DNA from: Blautia schinkii
GTDB lineage: Bacteria > Bacillota > Clostridia > Lachnospirales > Lachnospiraceae
Reading direction: 5' to 3'
Length of the DNA stretch: 64,000 nt
Assembly (NCBI RefSeq): GCF_013304825.1
Contig: NZ_JAAWUO010000012.1
Coordinates: 1-64,000 of the forward strand
A program made the position numbers and the translations under genes. Below are positions 54,991 through 63,442 of this stretch, piece by piece (within the stretch, counting starts at the first letter, position 1; each line of letters begins with the position of its first letter). The notes beneath the pieces are model-generated. The model saw nothing but the letters and a program-made list of their open reading frames with translations. It had not been told where the DNA came from and made no database searches.

Positions 54991-55892
54991 ATAGCGTAGG
55001 TGGATTTGGAATTGCCAATGTGGATATCATTTTTGGAAATGCTGACAGAATTCCAAAGCTTGGAGAAGAGATTTATACGCCAAGCTGCTTTAAGCAACTT
55101 GGCGGAGGCGTAGTTGCAACACTGATTCAGCTTTCAAGGTTGGGTGTTCCGGTGAAACTTGCAACTTATATAGGAAATGGTTCTCTTAGTAAATATCTTG
55201 TAAAAAAATTGGAAAAGGAAAAAATAGAGTACATTAACATGTTATCAACGGATGAAGAAGATCCAGTTACTCTCAGTTGTATTGTTTCCTGTGAACAGGA
55301 CAGAGGTATTGTTTCCTATAAACCTAAAGAAGAAGCGTTTAGGGTGGACAGTAAAAAAATTTATGAATTTTATAAGGATTGTAAAATTGCTTTTCTTTCT
55401 CTTGAACAGAAAGAGTTTTGTAAATCTTTGAAAGAAGCAGGATGTATTATCGTGTTGGATTCTGCATGGAATGATATGTTAAGTTTGGAATGGTATTATG
55501 ATGTTTTTCCGTATGTGGATTATTTTATTCCGAATTCCATGGAGGCGATAAAAATAACAGGCGAAGAAAATCCGGAAAAGGCATTGGAAAAATTGGGTCA
55601 GTATTTAAAATATCCAATTGTAAAAAATGGAAATAAAGGATGTCTTTATAAAGAGGATGGAGAGATTCATACTGTTGAACCGCTTCCAGTAAAACATGTA
55701 GATTCAACGGGTGCAGGTGATGCATTTGCAGCTGGATTTATGTATGGATTATATTATGGTTATAGTTTGGATGATTGTATACGGTTTGGAAATATTACCG
55801 GCGGGTATGCGGTAACAAAAATGGGATGTTTAACTGCAGAAATAGATGAACAGAAACTTTTAAATTATTTTCATAATATTTATAGGAGATAA
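54987..55892 (+). CDS. PfkB-family carbohydrate kinase
   Basis: A 301-aa ribokinase-fold enzyme with an N-terminal GG motif (LGGGVVAT), PNSMEAIKITG and the C-terminal catalytic DSTGAGDAFAAGF with the Asp base. It phosphorylates a sugar or polyol with ATP. GGAGG abuts ATG 54978, so ATG 54987 (9 nt spacing, ATGA overlap with the GH4 stop) is the real start. As last gene of the operon it could supply the 6-phosphate needed by GH4, or phosphorylate a released sugar or inositol. Confidence 0.92.
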   Translation: MNSVGGFGIANVDIIFGNADRIPKLGEEIYTPSCFKQLGGGVVATLIQLSRLGVPVKLATYIGNGSLSKYLVKKLEKEKIEYINMLSTDEEDPVTLSCIVSCEQDRGIVSYKPKEEAFRVDSKKIYEFYKDCKIAFLSLEQKEFCKSLKEAGCIIVLDSAWNDMLSLEWYYDVFPYVDYFIPNSMEAIKITGEENPEKALEKLGQYLKYPIVKNGNKGCLYKEDGEIHTVEPLPVKHVDSTGAGDAFAAGFMYGLYYGYSLDDCIRFGNITGGYAVTKMGCLTAEIDEQKLLNYFHNIYRR

Positions 55893-56294
55893 TGGAGAGA
55901 AGAATTTTTAAATAAATGTTTACACAAAGCGAGGAGATATTTTTCCTTCATATAGAATGATGAAATATAAGAGTCCTATATTTTCTGAGTGACATATAAC
56001 AGGGAAAGCTAAAAAGCAATTTCGAAGAGCAATAAATAGAGGAAAAATTTAAAAATGGCCGGATCAGAAAGAGGAATTTATCCTAGATGGGGGGCGACTG
56101 CCAGTTCCTGGAACCGGTGCTGCATCACGGAGAAAGACAGAAACACCATCTTCAGGTGGAAATCCTTCCGGATTCTCCTGAAGGGAGTACGCCTTTTTAT
56201 CTGATGTCGTTTATTATTGCTTGACGCAAAAAACCAGATGCCGTATACTGTAACTGTTCATCGGAGGGTTGATTGTTCGACGGAAACAATGGCT
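55893..56294 (+). other. noncoding stretch with a possible gene fragment
   Basis: About 400 bases after the kinase. The only coding-like piece is a 45-codon frame 56087-56224 (MGGDCQFLEPVLHH start, PDSPEGSTPFY near the end). It has no close ribosome binding site and no recognised family, and may be a remnant. Nothing else was recognised. Confidence 0.3.
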
Positions 56295-56331
56295 GGATAA
56301 GATGACAGGCTGAGATGCCTGTTGCTTATCC
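56295..56331 (+). other. two-part hairpin in the intergenic region
   Basis: GGATAAG (56295-56301) pairs with CTTATCC (56325-56331), and the inner ACAGGC pairs with GCCTGT. No T-run follows. Confidence 0.45.
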
Positions 56332-56392
56332 GTTACTGTTCAGGGGTATGTATAAGTCGTTGTTAAAAATGACGAAACTTATTTTTTTATTT

Positions 56393-56401
56393 TGTGGATA
56401 A
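56393..56401 (-). promoter_or_regulatory. consensus DnaA box
   Basis: TGTGGATAA is the reverse complement of TTATCCACA, a 9/9 match, in an A/T-rich noncoding stretch. A second box lies in the opposite orientation at 56546-56554. Confidence 0.5.
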
Positions 56402-56409
56402 TCATTTTC

Positions 56410-56453
56410 AGCAGGAAAAACTGTGTTTATAGTTTTTTCTGCTGCTCTTTTTA
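56410..56453 (+). terminator. terminator in the intergenic region
   Basis: AGCAGGAAAAACT pairs with AGTTTTTTCTGCT (one mismatch) with an 8-nt loop and T5 downstream. The transcript it ends is unclear. Confidence 0.65.
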
Positions 56454-56545
56454 TGAACAGTTATACACCGGGTTCTGCTTTTAAGTCCTCTTTTTTTTTA
56501 GTCTCAAGATTTACATTAATACTTTTTTATCATAAAACAAATAGT

Positions 56546-56554
56546 TTATCCACA
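56546..56554 (+). promoter_or_regulatory. consensus DnaA box
   Basis: An exact TTATCCACA. AATGACGAAA occurs next to both DnaA boxes (56368-56377 and 56560-56569). Confidence 0.5.
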
Positions 56555-56646
56555 GTCAGAATGACGAAAGAGTGTTTTCTGGTAATTCGCTTTTTTCCTA
56601 CGTTTTTGTTATACTCTTTTTAACAAAAAACACGAGAGGTTTCTTC

Positions 56647-56811
56647 ATGGACATTGATTTAAAAGAAGAGCTTAAGAAACGCGATGAACTTCTTGCTGGT
56701 TATCTCAAACAGATTGAGATCCAGGAGGAATTTATCCAGAAACAAAAAGAATTGATCGAATATCTGGAAGATCATATTTCTAAGATCACAGACATAATCA
56801 GTGGCGTTTGA
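56647..56811 (+). CDS. small coiled-coil protein of unknown function
   Basis: A 54-aa protein, almost entirely a charged amphipathic helix rich in Glu/Lys/Gln/Ile (starts MDIDLKEELKKRDELLAGYL), likely a short coiled coil. GAGAGG lies about 7 nt before ATG 56647. The longer frame from 56572 adds a hydrophobic stretch with no ribosome binding site. No family was recognised. Confidence 0.6.
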   Translation: MDIDLKEELKKRDELLAGYLKQIEIQEEFIQKQKELIEYLEDHISKITDIISGV

Positions 56812-56844
56812 TTATAACTGTGCTGGAGGGAAATATATGCCTGA

Positions 56845-57255
56845 TTGGGAACAGATCAACTGGAAACTGGAGACCTTCGAAATGATGATAAAGGCAGGCA
56901 TACCACAACACATAGAGAGCTTTTTATGATATCGGGGAGAGGAATGGTAATAGATACGCCTGGAATGAGAGAACTCGGAATGTGGAGTGCAGAGGATGGA
57001 ATTGATCATACTTTTTTGGACATTGAAGAACTAACAAGGAAGTGCAGATTCAGCGATTGCTCTCATGAAAACGAGACGGGATGTGCAGTGAGACAGGCTG
57101 TGAAGGACGGATTGATTGCAGAAGAACGATATAGAGCGTATATGAAATTAAAAGCAGAGAATGCATACAATAAAAATGCAGTTGATTATCTTGCTGCTAA
57201 GAAAAGGAAATTCAAACAGATTGCCAAATTAAATAAACATAATTATAAACAATAA
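56845..57255 (+). pseudogene. rsgA: C-terminal fragment of ribosome small-subunit GTPase RsgA
   Basis: The frame begins inside the GTPase domain with GRHTTTHREL, continues with the G3-like IDTPGMREL, and ends with the zinc motif CRFSDCSHENETGCAV and the basic C-terminal tail (KRKFKQIAKLNKHN). The N-terminal OB fold and the P-loop are missing. An in-frame stop lies directly before (56842-56844), and the only start is TTG 56845. It cannot bind GTP normally and is best read as a truncated remnant. Recombination with another element is likely. Confidence 0.82.
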
Positions 57256-57282
57256 ATGAAGAGCCAGACGCAAAAGACGCAG

Positions 57283-57327
57283 AGCCGCTAATTCTAAAGG
57301 ATTTGAATTTAGAATTGTGGCTTTTTA
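57283..57327 (+). terminator. terminator after the rsgA fragment
   Basis: AGCCGC-TAATTCTAAA pairs with TTTAGAATT-GTGGCT, loop 9 nt, followed by T5. Confidence 0.8.
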
Positions 57328-57369
57328 TATTGCAATACCATGAGTTAAAAAGAAATGGAGAAAAAGAAA

Positions 57370-57996
57370 ATGAAGGAAAATATTATCATTCGATTGGAAA
57401 GAGAAAATGAATACCATGAGGTAGAAAATCTGGTAAGGGAGAGTTTCTGGAATGTGTATCGCCCAGGTTGTCTGGAGCATTATGTACTCCATCAGCTTCG
57501 CAACGATCCGGCATTTGTTCCAGAATTGGATTTTGTCATGACATTAGATGGACAGTTGATTGGACAGAACATGTTTATGAAGGCTGTGATTGCAGCCGAT
57601 GATGGCAGAAGTATTCCGATTATGACCATGGGACCGATCTGTATTGCACCGGAGCTTAAAAGGAAGGGGTATGGAAAGATTTTACTGGATTATTCTCTGG
57701 AAAAAGCAAAAGAGCTTGGATGCGGAGCAGTATGCTTTGAAGGAAATATTGATTTTTATGGAAAAAGCGGATTTAAACAGGCAAGCGAGTTTGGCATCCG
57801 CTATCATGGATTGCCGGAAGGCGAGGATGCATCTTTCTTTCTGTGCAAAGAACTGATACCGGGATATCTTAATGGAATTACAGGAGAGTATGCACCTCCG
57901 GCAGGGTATCTGGTAAATGAAAAGGAAGCAGAGGCATTTGATAGAGAGTTCCCGTATATGGAGAAGAAAAAACTTCTGGGACAGATTTTTGAATGA
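57370..57996 (+). CDS. GNAT family N-acetyltransferase
   Basis: A 208-aa acetyltransferase. The acetyl-CoA loop is visible as ELKRKGYGKILLD (Q/RxxGxG/A form), preceded by the beta-bulge strand MTMGPICIAPE. FYGKSGFKQ follows. The substrate is unknown. GGAG lies 9 nt before ATG 57370, better than the earlier ATG at 57355. The gene is followed by a methyltransferase gene with a strong ribosome binding site. Confidence 0.85.
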   Translation: MKENIIIRLERENEYHEVENLVRESFWNVYRPGCLEHYVLHQLRNDPAFVPELDFVMTLDGQLIGQNMFMKAVIAADDGRSIPIMTMGPICIAPELKRKGYGKILLDYSLEKAKELGCGAVCFEGNIDFYGKSGFKQASEFGIRYHGLPEGEDASFFLCKELIPGYLNGITGEYAPPAGYLVNEKEAEAFDREFPYMEKKKLLGQIFE

Positions 57997-58019
57997 TGAA
58001 AAGCAGGAGGTAAATTTAG

Positions 58020-58778
58020 ATGAAAGCAATGGAAAAAGACTGGTATCAGAAAAATTGGACGCTGGATATTCAGAATATGTCATGGGTAGAAGATACAGGC
58101 AGACAAGTAGATTTTCTAATCAAGCAGTTACAGTTAAAAGGAACGGAAAAAATACTTGATCTTGCATGTGGATTTGGTCGGCACTCACTGGAGTTTGCCA
58201 GACGTGGGTATGATGTTACCGGTATTGATATTACACCGGCGTACATAGATTATGCAAACGAGCAGGCAAAAAAAGAAAATTTGAATGCAAAGTTCATTTG
58301 TCAGGGCATTCGCACGATCACATTTGATAAGGAATTTGATGTTGTGCTGAATATGGCGGATGGAGCAATAGGATATCTTGAAGACGATGGGGAAAATCAT
58401 AAGATTTTTTCTGTCATTGCGAAAGCATTAAAAAATGGTGGAAAGCACTTTATGGATATCATGAATGGAAGCTATGCCCAAACACATTTCCCTTGCAAGT
58501 TATGGGATGCAGGAGAAAAGGGACTTACATTATCTGCTTTTGAATGGGAGAAGGAAAGAAAAACACTGATATATGGGCAGGTAGACTATATGTATGGAGA
58601 AGCACTTTATAAGCCTGAAATGAAAGAAGGAAATTCTATAAGGTTATATAGTTTGGATGAAATCACGGAGATATTCGGTAAATTAGGACTTCGTATTTGT
58701 AACAGCTTTGCTGATTTTAGTGGAAAGCCGAGTTCTGATAATGATATTCAATTGATGGTTTATTCCATACGGGAATAA
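58020..58778 (+). CDS. class I SAM-dependent methyltransferase
   Basis: A 252-aa Rossmann-fold methyltransferase. Motif I is LDLACGFGRHSLEFA, followed by GIDITPAYIDYA. The substrate is unknown. GGAGG precedes the ATG. A GNAT gene lies 23 nt upstream, and the two are probably co-transcribed. The pair could modify a small molecule or an antibiotic, but nothing visible settles it. Confidence 0.87.
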   Translation: MKAMEKDWYQKNWTLDIQNMSWVEDTGRQVDFLIKQLQLKGTEKILDLACGFGRHSLEFARRGYDVTGIDITPAYIDYANEQAKKENLNAKFICQGIRTITFDKEFDVVLNMADGAIGYLEDDGENHKIFSVIAKALKNGGKHFMDIMNGSYAQTHFPCKLWDAGEKGLTLSAFEWEKERKTLIYGQVDYMYGEALYKPEMKEGNSIRLYSLDEITEIFGKLGLRICNSFADFSGKPSSDNDIQLMVYSIRE

Positions 58779-58856
58779 ATCTTCATCAAATCTTTATTTT
58801 TTTCTGTTAGGTTATATTTCAGTAAGAAATGAAATATAGAAGGAAGGATAGTAAAG

Positions 58857-59570
58857 ATGGAAATGATGTTACAGACACAAAATCTATGTAAATATTTTAG
58901 AAAACAGAAAGCGGTAAATAATGTTTCACTTAATATCGAAAAGGGACAGATTTATGGACTGCTTGGACCGAATGGCGCTGGTAAATCTACCACATTGAAA
59001 ATGCTGACCGGTATGATGAAACCAACTGCAGGAAAGATTTACTTTGATGGAAAACTTTTGGATAGGAAAGATTTATCAAAAATAGGAGCGTTAATTGAAA
59101 ATCCGCCTATTTATGAAAATCTTTCCGCCAGAGAGAATTTGAAGGTAAGACAATTATTGCTTGGTACAGATGAAAACAGAATTGATGAGGTCTTGCAGAT
59201 TGTATCACTTACAAACACCGGAAAGAAGAAAGCAGGACAGTTTTCTTTGGGGATGAAGCAAAGACTAGGCATTGCAATGGCATTGCTTGGAGAACCGGAA
59301 CTTTTGATATTGGATGAACCTACGAATGGATTAGATCCAATAGGCATCGAGGAATTACGAGAGCTGATCCGGTCTTTTCCGGAACAGGGAATCACTGTAA
59401 TTCTCTCCAGTCATATTCTCTCAGAGGTACAGTTACTTGCAGATAAAGTCGGGATTATTTCAGGTGGAATCTTAGGATACGAAGGAGCATTAAAGCAGGG
59501 AGATAATCTTGAAGATTTGTTTATGAATGTGGTAAGAAAAAACCAGAAAGCAGGTGAAATCCATGGTTAA
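58857..59570 (+). CDS. ABC transporter ATPase, lantibiotic-protection type (LanF/MutF/BcrA)
   Basis: A 237-aa ATPase. Walker A GPNGAGKSTT, the signature FSLGMKQRLGIA, Walker B LLILDEPTNGLDP and the H-loop SSHILSE are complete. It powers the two permeases encoded next. Together they match LanFEG-type immunity transporters that expel lantibiotics from the membrane. AAGGAAGG precedes the ATG. Bacitracin-type export is an alternative. Confidence 0.9.
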   Translation: MEMMLQTQNLCKYFRKQKAVNNVSLNIEKGQIYGLLGPNGAGKSTTLKMLTGMMKPTAGKIYFDGKLLDRKDLSKIGALIENPPIYENLSARENLKVRQLLLGTDENRIDEVLQIVSLTNTGKKKAGQFSLGMKQRLGIAMALLGEPELLILDEPTNGLDPIGIEELRELIRSFPEQGITVILSSHILSEVQLLADKVGIISGGILGYEGALKQGDNLEDLFMNVVRKNQKAGEIHG

Positions 59571-60294
59571 TATTATAAAAGCAGAACATCAAAAAGCCAA
59601 AAGAACCATGCGAAAAAAGTTTATCTGGGGATTTCCTCTTCTTACATTTGTCATGGCATTTATATTTACTCTTGGGATGACAAATGCTTATGCAGAAAGT
59701 GTTTGGAACTGGTGGTATACACTTTTGCTGCCGGGGATGATTGCTCTATTTTGTTATCTTTCTGTGGCGCAGGAGAAAAAGATAAAATACTATCATTTAA
59801 TGACTATTCCCACAGACAGAAGAAAATTGTTGCTGGGGAAAATTATTTATATTGGGTACATGATTTTGTTTTCTAATGTGCTTGTGTTTGCAGGAGCAAC
59901 GCTTGGAGGCTTTCTTCTAACGACACATGTTCCAGTTGGAGGAGCGTTGATTGCAGTATTGTTTCTGACGGTTTCTGAGTTATGGGAGATTCCGGTAGCT
60001 TTATTTTTAAGTGAACGATTTGGAATGATTGTAAACCTGTTCGTCTGCCTATTTATTACCGTCAGCGGTGTGGTAATATCACAAACCAGAATCTGGTATG
60101 TACTTGTTTCTGCAATCCCTATGCGAATGATGTGCCCGTTGCTTCATGTTTTACCAAATGGACTTGCCGCAGAAGCAGGGAATCCTCTTTTGGATACGGG
60201 AGTCATTGTTCCGGGAATGTGTCTCTCAATCATCTGGTTTGTTTTTGTAACGGTTCTGTTTTTGAAATGGTTTGAGAGAAGAGAGGTGAAATAA
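59563..60294 (+). CDS. lantibiotic-protection ABC permease, MutE/EpiE family
   Basis: A 243-aa membrane protein with six helices. The N-terminus (NIIKAEHQKAKRT) and the KYYHLMTIPTDRRKLLLGK region are characteristic of the MutE/EpiE family. AGCAGGTG precedes ATG 59563, which overlaps the ATPase gene by 8 nt. The GTG at 59554 is less likely. Confidence 0.88.
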   Translation: MVNIIKAEHQKAKRTMRKKFIWGFPLLTFVMAFIFTLGMTNAYAESVWNWWYTLLLPGMIALFCYLSVAQEKKIKYYHLMTIPTDRRKLLLGKIIYIGYMILFSNVLVFAGATLGGFLLTTHVPVGGALIAVLFLTVSELWEIPVALFLSERFGMIVNLFVCLFITVSGVVISQTRIWYVLVSAIPMRMMCPLLHVLPNGLAAEAGNPLLDTGVIVPGMCLSIIWFVFVTVLFLKWFERREVK

Positions 60295-60295
60295 G

Positions 60296-61036
60296 ATGAT
60301 TGGAAGATCTCTTAATGCAGACTTGCGAAAGATGAAAGGAACATCTGTGATTCTGGCACACTTACTGATTCCGATTATAACCAGCGTTATATTTTTAATA
60401 TATTACTTTTTTTCACCATGGAATGAAAATATGAAAGTGATTGCATTTTATCAGGCAATAGGAGCAGGACTTCCGGTACTTATTGGAATTTTTACAGCAA
60501 GTGTGATGGAACAGGAACAAAATGCAGGTGATTTTCAAAATCTGTTGTCTTTACCGGATAAACCTGCAGCATTTTTATCGAAACTGTTGATGCTACTGGT
60601 TTTGTGTCTGTGCTCTATCCTATTGACAGCAATCATATTCGGAATTGGATTTGGAAGAATCGCATCAAGCGATATCGAAATCATGAAAGGATGTATATTT
60701 GCAGCATTGCTGCTGTGGGGAAGCAGTGTTCCACTTTATCTGTGGCAGCTGATTCTGGCTTTTCAGTTTGGAAAAGGGGTATCCATTGGAGCAGGGATTA
60801 TATCAGGACTAATTAGTGCATTGATGCTTACCGGACTTGGAGATTATGTGTGGAAATATGTATTTGTCTGCTGGACGGGTAGAGTACCATATACTTATCT
60901 GCAATCTGTATTGGGAGAAACTAGTGTAGGTGAATGGTTGTCATTCATACCAGGTTGCTTAATATTTATAGGGATTAGTATGGTATACTATTTTTGGTGG
61001 GTAAACCACTGGGAAGGAAACAGAATATCGGAATAG
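60296..61036 (+). CDS. lantibiotic-protection ABC permease, MutG/EpiG family
   Basis: A 246-aa membrane protein with six helices, starting IGRSLNADLRKMKGTS, the family pattern. GAGAGGTG precedes the ATG, 1 nt after the MutE-like gene. It completes a LanFEG transporter. No lantibiotic precursor or modification enzyme is present in the window. Confidence 0.88.
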   Translation: MIGRSLNADLRKMKGTSVILAHLLIPIITSVIFLIYYFFSPWNENMKVIAFYQAIGAGLPVLIGIFTASVMEQEQNAGDFQNLLSLPDKPAAFLSKLLMLLVLCLCSILLTAIIFGIGFGRIASSDIEIMKGCIFAALLLWGSSVPLYLWQLILAFQFGKGVSIGAGIISGLISALMLTGLGDYVWKYVFVCWTGRVPYTYLQSVLGETSVGEWLSFIPGCLIFIGISMVYYFWWVNHWEGNRISE

Positions 61037-61050
61037 AATCGAGGGAAACT

Positions 61051-61713
61051 ATGGCAAAAATACTGGCAGTTGATGATGAACCGGCAATTCTGGAAATGAT
61101 AGAAAGCATTTTGAATAAGGATGGACATCTGGTTACCAAAGTAAGTAATCCGCTGAAACTTAATATGGAAGAATTACATCGTTATGACCTGATTTTACTT
61201 GACATTATGATGCCTGGAATGGACGGCTTTGAATTATGCAAAAGAATCAGGGCACTTGTGGATTGTCCGATTTTGTTTCTTACCGCAAAAACGGAGGAAA
61301 AAAGTCTGGTGAACGGACTTTCGTTGGGAGCAGATGATTATATTTCAAAACCATTTGGAGTGATGGAACTTCGGGCAAGGATTCATGCACATCTTAGAAG
61401 AGAGCACAGGGAACATTCTGTCCGGATGGTTTTGGGGAGGGTCTGTATTCAAATATCTCAAAAGAAACTATTGGTTGATGATAAGGAACTTCCTCTTACG
61501 AAAGCGGAGTACGAAATTTGTGAATTCCTGGCTAAAAACAGGGGACAGGTTTTCTCGAAAGAACAGATTTTAGAAGAGGTCTTTGGTTTTGACAGTGAGA
61601 GTAATGACAGTACCATTATCACGCATATCAAAAATATAAGAGCAAAATTTGCGGATTATGATTATACACCGATAAAAACAGTCTGGGGGATTGGATATAA
61701 ATGGGAAGAGTAA
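61051..61713 (+). CDS. OmpR-family response regulator
   Basis: A 220-aa regulator with a receiver domain (acidic pocket Asp8-Asp9, phospho-acceptor Asp51 in LLDIMMPG, Lys in SKPFG) and a C-terminal winged helix. GAGGGA precedes ATG 61051. The kinase follows with a 13-nt overlap. It probably controls the transporter genes upstream and perhaps the small peptide gene downstream. Confidence 0.95.
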   Translation: MAKILAVDDEPAILEMIESILNKDGHLVTKVSNPLKLNMEELHRYDLILLDIMMPGMDGFELCKRIRALVDCPILFLTAKTEEKSLVNGLSLGADDYISKPFGVMELRARIHAHLRREHREHSVRMVLGRVCIQISQKKLLVDDKELPLTKAEYEICEFLAKNRGQVFSKEQILEEVFGFDSESNDSTIITHIKNIRAKFADYDYTPIKTVWGIGYKWEE

Positions 61714-63077
61714 AGAGAAGCAATGCACTCAGCTGGATTTTTATGAGATATGTACTAGTCATGCTTGGATCATTAGTAGGTTTGGTGATTGTTGCTTGGC
61801 TGCTGCTGTACCTTTTGATTAGTGTGGGTTGTATCTATCCGGCGAATTATGCAGAGCAAAAGATTAATGAAGCATATGATACGATTTTACGTGCGGATAA
61901 AGTAACTGCTGAGATGATTCCTGCACTTTGTGATTATGTAATCTTTTCAGAGAATGGAGAGAAAATAGGTGGAGATCTGTCAGAACAATACGAACAGATA
62001 GCATGGAATGTTGCAAAGTACGGAAACGCATCCGGGAAATATTTTTATAAAGTAATTGTAAGGGAAAATGAATATGTTGTATTGCAATATCGCCTGACAC
62101 CTCAATATCATTCAGCTTTTTTGAGGGAGCATTTTATAGGACCACAGAATGTGATGAGTATTATGTCAGTGATTGGAGCGGTAGCGATTATCATCATTCC
62201 GTCCATACGTTTTGGAAAAAGAATCAAAAAGCAGATGCAGCCTGTATTAGACGCAATCAGACAAATAAAGGATCAAAATCTGGAATATGAGACATCCTGT
62301 TCCGGTATCAAAGAGTTTGATGACTGTTTATCGGCAATCGATGATATGCGAGATGCATTGCGAGAATCTTTAGAAAAGCAGTGGAAAACAGAGCAGGAAA
62401 AGAAAAAACAGATGTCTGCTTTGGCGCATGATATTAAAACACCTCTTACGATTGTACGGGGAAATGCAGAACTACTTTCAGAGACTGAACTGACCACAGA
62501 ACAGAAGAATAATATCACTTATGTTTTGAACGGCACAACACAGATACAAAGTTATGTAAAACAGTTGATAGATGTCACAAAATCATGGAATTGCAGTGAT
62601 GTTACCTATACAACGGTGAGGTTAGAAGATTTTTTCGCAGATATAAAGGAACAGGCACTCGGACTGGTAGAAATCTATCACCAGAAAATAGATTGGAAGG
62701 CGGGACAAAGTGATAAAAAGGTAACGATTGCTTATGATCCAATGTTCCGGGCCGTAATGAATATGATTCAGAATGCAGTGGAGCATACAAAAGAAAATGG
62801 AATCATTTATATTGACGCAAAGGAGCAGGATGGCCGGCTGACATTCATTGTGGAGGATAGCGGATCAGGATTTACAAAAGAAGCATTATTGCATGGCACA
62901 GAGCAGTTTTTTATGGATGACACAAGTAGAAATGGCGAAGCCCATTATGGGATGGGACTATTTTTTGCAAAAACTGTGGCTGAAAAATATGGTGGAGGTA
63001 TTAAACTTTCAAATTCTGAAAATACAGGTGGGGCGAGGGTAGAAATATTTTTCCTGAGTAGTCAAGAAACAAGCTAA
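61701..63077 (+). CDS. sensor histidine kinase
   Basis: A 458-aa membrane kinase with two helices (about 12-40 and 150-172) flanking an extracellular sensor of about 110 residues, a HAMP-like linker, the H box SALAHDIKTPLT (His243) and an HATPase domain (NMIQNAVEHT, EDSGSGF, GMGLFFAKT). This matches LanK-type kinases beside immunity transporters. It is co-transcribed with the regulator. Confidence 0.94.
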   Translation: MGRVKRSNALSWIFMRYVLVMLGSLVGLVIVAWLLLYLLISVGCIYPANYAEQKINEAYDTILRADKVTAEMIPALCDYVIFSENGEKIGGDLSEQYEQIAWNVAKYGNASGKYFYKVIVRENEYVVLQYRLTPQYHSAFLREHFIGPQNVMSIMSVIGAVAIIIIPSIRFGKRIKKQMQPVLDAIRQIKDQNLEYETSCSGIKEFDDCLSAIDDMRDALRESLEKQWKTEQEKKKQMSALAHDIKTPLTIVRGNAELLSETELTTEQKNNITYVLNGTTQIQSYVKQLIDVTKSWNCSDVTYTTVRLEDFFADIKEQALGLVEIYHQKIDWKAGQSDKKVTIAYDPMFRAVMNMIQNAVEHTKENGIIYIDAKEQDGRLTFIVEDSGSGFTKEALLHGTEQFFMDDTSRNGEAHYGMGLFFAKTVAEKYGGGIKLSNSENTGGARVEIFFLSSQETS

Positions 63078-63094
63078 ATAGACCGCAATTAAGC

Positions 63095-63137
63095 TATGTA
63101 AAAGAAATTTTACATGCTTTTATCTAATATGTAAAAG
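63095..63137 (+). promoter_or_regulatory. repeated TATGTAAAAG sites upstream of the small peptide gene
   Basis: TATGTAAAAG at 63095-63104 and 63128-63137 (33 bp apart), with the inverted TTTTACAT at 63108-63115. They lie before TTGATA (63142) and TGTAAT. This may be a response-regulator operator. The first repeat with its inverted half can also form a short hairpin after the kinase gene. Confidence 0.45.
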
Positions 63138-63201
63138 CCTTTTGATAGACATTACTACTACGTTTGCTGTAATCTCATGGAAGAAGGAGGCATACAGAAT
63201 T

Positions 63202-63300
63202 ATGATAGCTGATAAAATTAAAAATGCTCGTACTATTCTTTATTACATAACTATCATTATAGTTGGGATTATATGCACATATAAGAAGAGAATAATATAA
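63202..63300 (+). CDS. small single-helix membrane peptide
   Basis: A 32-codon ORF with a strong AAGGAGG 9 nt before ATG 63202. The product has a basic N-terminus (MIADKIKNART), an Ile/Tyr-rich hydrophobic core of about 16 residues and a basic tail (YKKRII). It has the form of a small membrane peptide. It could be a toxin, an accessory immunity peptide, or a sensor modulator for the adjacent two-component system. No family was recognised. Confidence 0.55.
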   Translation: MIADKIKNARTILYYITIIIVGIICTYKKRII

Positions 63301-63410
63301 CTTTTGTTATGATATCAAATGATTTTTTCATTTAATATAACATTGCATTGGATGAAAAAATGTGTTTGGAGATGAAAACATAATCGAATTGAAGGTTGAC
63401 GATTCAAACA

Positions 63411-63442
63411 TAAAAAGAGCTGGGTGGCATCTACCCAGCTCA
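63411..63442 (-). terminator. terminator of the XRE gene
   Basis: On the minus strand GAGCTGGGT pairs with ACCCAGCTC (7-nt loop), followed by T5. It overlaps the stop codon. Confidence 0.88.

Noticed and set aside
56360-56575. Chromosomal origin of replication
   Set aside because: Only two DnaA boxes, no dnaA/dnaN or rpmH neighbours. Reported only as an observation.
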